NCBI GenBank assembly: GCA_016704435.1
Contig: JADJAB010000003.1
Location: 186,001-250,000, forward strand
DNA length: 64,000 nt
Reading direction: 5' to 3'
Origin: Rhodobacter sp.
Lineage (GTDB): Bacteria > Pseudomonadota > Alphaproteobacteria > Rhodobacterales > Rhodobacteraceae
The notes beneath the pieces are model-generated. The model did no database searches. It saw only the letters and a program-made list of their open reading frames with translations, and was not told the DNA's origin. Position numbers and translations under genes: made by a program. This document shows positions 60,383 to 64,000 of the stretch, piece after piece (the first letter of the stretch is position 1; each line of letters opens with the position of its first letter).

Positions 60383-62395
60383 TCACGCCGCGTCCAGCAA
60401 CCCGCGGCCCTTCAGCAGCGCCTCCACCCCCGGCATGCGGCCGCGAAACTTCAGATACAACGCCTCGGCCTCTTCCGACCCGCCCGCCGACAGGATGAAC
60501 CGCTCCAGCCGTGCCGCCACCCCGGGGTCGAACGGATCGCCGGTTTCTTCGAAGGCGGCAAAGGCATCGGCATCCATCACCTCGGACCACATGTAGCTGT
60601 AATAGCCGCTGGAATAGCCGTCGCCGCTGAACACATGCGCGAAATGCGGCGTGGCGTGGCGCATCCGGATGGCCCGCGGCATCCCCAGCGCCTCCAGCAC
60701 CTCGGCCTGTTTCTGCATCGGGTCGGCCGAAGGCGCACCACTGTGAAACTCCAGATCCACCAGCGCCGAGGCCACGAATTCCACGGTGGCAAAGCCCTGG
60801 TCATAGGTGGCCGCCGCCAACAACCGCGCCAGCATGTCGGCGGGCATCGGCGCGCCGGTCTCATGGTGCCGCGCATGCGCCTCCAGCACGGCGGGCACCT
60901 CCAGCCAGTGTTCGTAGAGCTGGCTGGGCAATTCGACGAAATCGCGCGCGACAGAGGTTCCCGAGATGAAGCCGTAGGTCACATCCGAAAGCATCTGGTG
61001 CAACGCATGGCCGAATTCGTGAAACAGCGTCCGCGCGTCGTCATAAGACAGCAGGCAAGGCGCGCCCCTGGCGAAATTGCACACGTTCACCACGATCGGC
61101 CGCACCTCCCCGCCCAGCTTGCGCTGCCCGCGCATCGCCGAACACCAGGCGCCGGACCGCTTGGACCCGCGCGCGAAATAGTCGCCCAGAAACACCGCAA
61201 GATGCGCGCCCTTGCGGCTGACCTCCCAGCCCCGCACGTCAGCGTGGTAGAACGGCCCGTCGATCTCGCGAAACTCCAGCCCGAACAGGCGGCCCGCGCA
61301 GTCGAACATCGCCCCCAGCATGGCGTCGAGGCTGAGGTAGGGCTTCAGCGCCGCCTCATCCAGATCATGCTCGGCGCGGCGCCGCTTTTCGCTGTAATAG
61401 CGCCAGTCCCAGGCCTCCAGCGGCCCCTTGATGCCATCGGCGCGCAGCATGGCTTCCAGCACCGTTGCATCCGCATTGGCGGTGGCGACCGCAGGCGCCC
61501 AGACCCGCATCAACAGGTCGCGCACCGCGGCCGGCGTCTTCGCCATCTCCGGCTCCAGCTTGAACGCCGCGAAATCGGCATACCCCAACAAGGCCGCCCG
61601 CTCTGCCCGCAAGGCCAGCGTTTCCGCCGCGATGCTCCGGTTGTCGGTCGCGCCGCCATTGGCTCCGCGCGCCACCCAGGCCTCATAGGCCTTCTGCCGC
61701 AGCGCGCGGCGCGGCGAGAATTGCAGAAAAGGAACAATCAGGCTGCGGTTCAGCGTCACCACCGGGCCCAGTCCCCGCTCGGCCCCCGCCGCCCGCGCGG
61801 TATCGACCACGAACCCCGGCAATCCCTCCAGATCAGCCTCGGCCAGTTCCATGAACCAGCTGCGCTCTTCGGCCAAGAGGTTCTGGGAAAACTGCGTGCC
61901 CAGAACCGCCAGCCGCGCCTTGACCGCCGTCAGCCGCTCCGCCGCCGTCCCCACCAGTGCTGCCCCCGAACGGACGAACATCCGCCGGTAAAGCTCCAGC
62001 ACCCGTAACTGCTCCGCCGAAAGCCCCAAGCCGGCGCGGCCCTGCCACAGCGCGTCGATCTTGCCAAACAGCGCCTTGTTGTTGGTCACTTCCGACGAAA
62101 ACGCGCTCATAATCGGCGCCAGATCGCGCTGCAATGCCTCGCGCGCCTCGTTGGAATCCGCGCCCGCAAGGTTGTAGAACACCCCCGCCACCCGGTCCAG
62201 ATCGCCCTCGGCCAGCTCCATCGCCTCGATCACCTCGGCAAAATCCGCCCCCGGCCCCTCGGCAATCGCCGCAATCGCCGCCCGGGCCCGCGACAACGCC
62301 TCGTCAAAGGCGGGGCCGAAATGCGTATCGTCAATGGCGGCAAAGGGCGGCAGGCCAAAGGTCCCGTCAAATGGCTGCAAAAGCGGGTTGGTCAT
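60383..62395 (-). CDS. M3-family zinc metallopeptidase (oligopeptidase A/Dcp type)
   Basis: 670-residue cytosolic peptidase that degrades short peptides. Zinc motif HEFGHALH at about residue 460 (ARTLFHEFGHALHQMLSDVTYGFISGTSVARDFVELPSQLYEHWL, supplying the third ligand Glu). N-terminal TNPLLQPFDGTFGLPPFAAIDDTHFGPAFDEAL is typical of PrlC/Dcp. Start at 62395 with GAGGAGTTCGCC; the longer frame to 62551 runs into the divergent esterase promoter. High confidence for family; PrlC and Dcp cannot be told apart by eye. Confidence 0.93.
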   Translation of the reverse strand: MTNPLLQPFDGTFGLPPFAAIDDTHFGPAFDEALSRARAAIAAIAEGPGADFAEVIEAMELAEGDLDRVAGVFYNLAGADSNEAREALQRDLAPIMSAFSSEVTNNKALFGKIDALWQGRAGLGLSAEQLRVLELYRRMFVRSGAALVGTAAERLTAVKARLAVLGTQFSQNLLAEERSWFMELAEADLEGLPGFVVDTARAAGAERGLGPVVTLNRSLIVPFLQFSPRRALRQKAYEAWVARGANGGATDNRSIAAETLALRAERAALLGYADFAAFKLEPEMAKTPAAVRDLLMRVWAPAVATANADATVLEAMLRADGIKGPLEAWDWRYYSEKRRRAEHDLDEAALKPYLSLDAMLGAMFDCAGRLFGLEFREIDGPFYHADVRGWEVSRKGAHLAVFLGDYFARGSKRSGAWCSAMRGQRKLGGEVRPIVVNVCNFARGAPCLLSYDDARTLFHEFGHALHQMLSDVTYGFISGTSVARDFVELPSQLYEHWLEVPAVLEAHARHHETGAPMPADMLARLLAAATYDQGFATVEFVASALVDLEFHSGAPSADPMQKQAEVLEALGMPRAIRMRHATPHFAHVFSGDGYSSGYYSYMWSEVMDADAFAAFEETGDPFDPGVAARLERFILSAGGSEEAEALYLKFRGRMPGVEALLKGRGLLDAA

Positions 62396-62542
62396 GGCGA
62401 ACTCCTCATGTTGCCTCAGACCTAGGACGCCCACCCGGAAAAGGCCAGTGGGTCCGGGCGGCGGTATGGAATTGCTGACTTGCGACAGGTTCAGGGCGGC
62501 GCACACTGACCACATTTCAACCACCAATTGCAGAGGTCCATT

Positions 62543-63469
62543 ATGAAACACACCGTCCTTGCGGCGTTTGCCGCCCTGTTCCTGTCCACCACCGCCGCGC
62601 TGTCACAGGCAGCCCCCTTCCCGATCTGTGCCGGTCCTGTCGGCGGAGGGCTGCCCGCCGGATATGTCATCGAAGAGCGCGACATGATCGAAGACGGGAA
62701 AACCCGCTGGTACTGCCTGGTGACACCGCCCGGCTACACAACGACAGGCCCCGACTATCCGCTGGTCGTGGTGCTGCATGGCGGAAACGGCAATCCGCAG
62801 AAGATGATGGAAGGGTCCAAGCGCATCATGAAAGAGGGGCTTGACCGGGGCTATGTGCTGATCTTCCCTGCCGGTATCGGCGACCCCGACCGCTGCAGCA
62901 CAGCCTTTCCCTGCGAGCACAACCTCTGGAATGGCGATACCAACGTTGTCTTCCTGAATTCGCTGATCGCCGAAGCCGCGCAGTTCAATCTGGATGAGAC
63001 CCGCATCTATCTGGCGGGCTTTTCCGGCGGGGCGCAGCTGATCTACAGCGCGATCGAGGCTGACAGCTTTCCCTATCCGATTGCCGCGATTGCAACGGCG
63101 GCAGGGGGCCTTGGGCAACTGAAGGTAAGCAACCCCGCCGGCGGGCTGCAGGTCATCAACGTGGCCATCGGCACGCCGACCGACGCGGTGCTGTTTCAGG
63201 GCGAAGTTGACGTCAAGTTGGCCTTTGCAGGCGGGTTGTCCGACGGGAATTCCGAGGTGCATCTTCCCTTTACGGTGAAGGTCGATCTTTTCCGCACCCT
63301 GACCGGCAATACGCAGGACCCCGGCACCGCCATCGGAGCAGGCCCCGCGACCGTCACCAGCTATACCCTTGGCAGCAACGAAGTCGTGGCGATATCTGAC
63401 CCCGCGGTCGGGCACGTCTGGCCAGGAGGCCTGTCCGCCACCGTGTTCGACTTTTTCGACACGCATTGA
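62543..63469 (+). CDS. Secreted PHB-depolymerase/LpqC-type esterase
   Basis: 308 residues. Sec signal (MKHTVLAAFAALFLSTTAALSQA). The alpha/beta-hydrolase fold has the oxyanion motif LHGGNGNP, nucleophile Ser in YLAGFSGGAQLIYSA (about residue 160), and His in VGHVWPGG near the C-terminus. CAGP, RWYCLV, DRCSTAFPCEHN provide likely disulfides. Acts outside the cytoplasm on short-chain polyesters or feruloyl-type esters; substrate uncertain. Start at 62543 with AGAGG upstream. Divergent from the M3 peptidase. Confidence 0.87.
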   Translation: MKHTVLAAFAALFLSTTAALSQAAPFPICAGPVGGGLPAGYVIEERDMIEDGKTRWYCLVTPPGYTTTGPDYPLVVVLHGGNGNPQKMMEGSKRIMKEGLDRGYVLIFPAGIGDPDRCSTAFPCEHNLWNGDTNVVFLNSLIAEAAQFNLDETRIYLAGFSGGAQLIYSAIEADSFPYPIAAIATAAGGLGQLKVSNPAGGLQVINVAIGTPTDAVLFQGEVDVKLAFAGGLSDGNSEVHLPFTVKVDLFRTLTGNTQDPGTAIGAGPATVTSYTLGSNEVVAISDPAVGHVWPGGLSATVFDFFDTH

Positions 63470-63490
63470 GGCCGGTTGCGGGCGGGTGGT

Positions 63491-64000
63491 CTAGCGACTG
63501 CCCGCCCCGCCACGCCCGCGCATCCTGGCCTCGAACCGGCGCAGCATCAGGCTGAGGCCGATGGTCATCACCAGATAGATCAGCGCGGCCACGTTATAGG
63601 TTTCGAAATAGCGGAAGTTGCTGGCCGCCGTCACCTTGGCCAGCTGCGCGATGTCGGTGATGCCCAGCACCGCGACCAGGGAACTGTCCTTCACCATCGC
63701 CACGAAATCGTTGCCCAGGGGCGGCAGGATCAACCGGAAGGCCTGCGGGAAGCGCACATGCCGGAACCGCTGCCAGCCGTTCAGGCCCAGCGCCATCGCC
63801 GCCTCGATCTGGCCCTTGTCGACGGCCTGCAAACCGGCCCGGAAGATCTCGGCCAGAAAGGCCGAATAGGCCAGCATCAGCGCGATCACCGCGCGCCACA
63901 GCAAGGGCACGTCGCGGGTGCGCAGCACATCCGCCCCGACCAGCCAGTTCAGGCCCGAGATCACCGCCGGCACCAGCACGAAGGCCACATACAACAGCAG
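63491..64000 (-). CDS. Polar amino-acid ABC transporter permease (N-terminus off window)
   Basis: C-terminal 170 residues of a HisM/ArtM-type permease; the frame remains open to the window edge. EAA loop IEAAMALGLNGWQRFRHVRFPQAFRLILPPLGNDFVAMVKDSSLVAVLGITDI is diagnostic, followed by a last membrane helix (VAALIYLVMTIGLSLMLRRFEARM). Partner ATPase and binding protein are outside the window. Confidence 0.93.
   Translation of the reverse strand: MLLYVAFVLVPAVISGLNWLVGADVLRTRDVPLLWRAVIALMLAYSAFLAEIFRAGLQAVDKGQIEAAMALGLNGWQRFRHVRFPQAFRLILPPLGNDFVAMVKDSSLVAVLGITDIAQLAKVTAASNFRYFETYNVAALIYLVMTIGLSLMLRRFEARMRGRGGAGSR

Overview
The window is GC-rich, densely packed chromosomal DNA from an alphaproteobacterium, most likely a member of the Rhodobacteraceae (Rhodobacterales). 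This rests on the irr / fabA-fabB-fabI block, a class I lysyl-tRNA synthetase, the family-typical beta-helix protein, a VC_2705-type sodium:solute symporter beside acs, and many choline, carnitine and ABC-transport genes. I recognise no rRNA, tRNA, CRISPR array, prophage or complete insertion sequence. A short dispersed palindromic repeat (core GGAGTATTT..CCAAGATGAAG, sometimes joined to a CTCGGCTCTGGC..GCCAACCGCCTCGG module) occurs about eight times, nearly always between genes.

Layout. 1-6.4 kb: miaB (partial), a GFA-family protein, a conserved hypothetical, the iron/heme regulator irr, and the unsaturated fatty-acid set fabA, fabB and fabI. A run of 50 G lies between fabA and fabB. 6.6-16.4 kb: a leftward acetate-uptake block of acs, adk, small and large symporter subunits, a cNMP/CBS/DUF294 protein, a membrane protein, a response regulator, and a membrane PAS/kinase-like protein fused to a DEDDh exonuclease. 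16.7-28.5 kb: SulP transporter, small enzymes, a beta-lactamase-like hydrolase, a large beta-helix protein, lysS, a TerB protein, a PBP4-type peptidase and nadD. 28.5-33.2 kb: a retron-like reverse transcriptase preceded by a hairpin-rich leader, then ettA, small membrane proteins and a cold-shock gene. 33.3-43.1 kb: an esterase, a class II aldolase, and a peptide-type ABC transporter with a phosphodiesterase-like protein and a CocE-type hydrolase.

43.2-57.2 kb is an island for quaternary ammonium compounds. BetC and BetA act on choline-O-sulfate and choline. A leftward cluster (crotonase, ADP-forming acyl-CoA synthetase, acyl-CoA dehydrogenase, SDR, thioesterase, L-carnitine dehydrogenase, BKACE) with a divergent GlxA/CdhR-type activator can be read as gamma-butyrobetaine -> carnitine -> glycine betaine. 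57.2-64 kb: an acetyltransferase, a kinase/aldolase/SIS-isomerase sugar operon, an M3 peptidase, a secreted esterase and the edge of an amino-acid ABC permease.

Data quality: five genes (irr, lysS, nadD, ettA, cocE-like), at least two of them essential, are each broken by a frameshift that one extra G/C in a G/C run repairs. With the 50-G run, this points to homopolymer deletion errors rather than true pseudogenes. The most biologically interesting items are the retron-like reverse transcriptase with its structured leader, the sensor-exonuclease fusion in the acetate block, the complete carnitine/gamma-butyrobetaine route, and the dispersed repeat, one copy of which lies inside a coding region.
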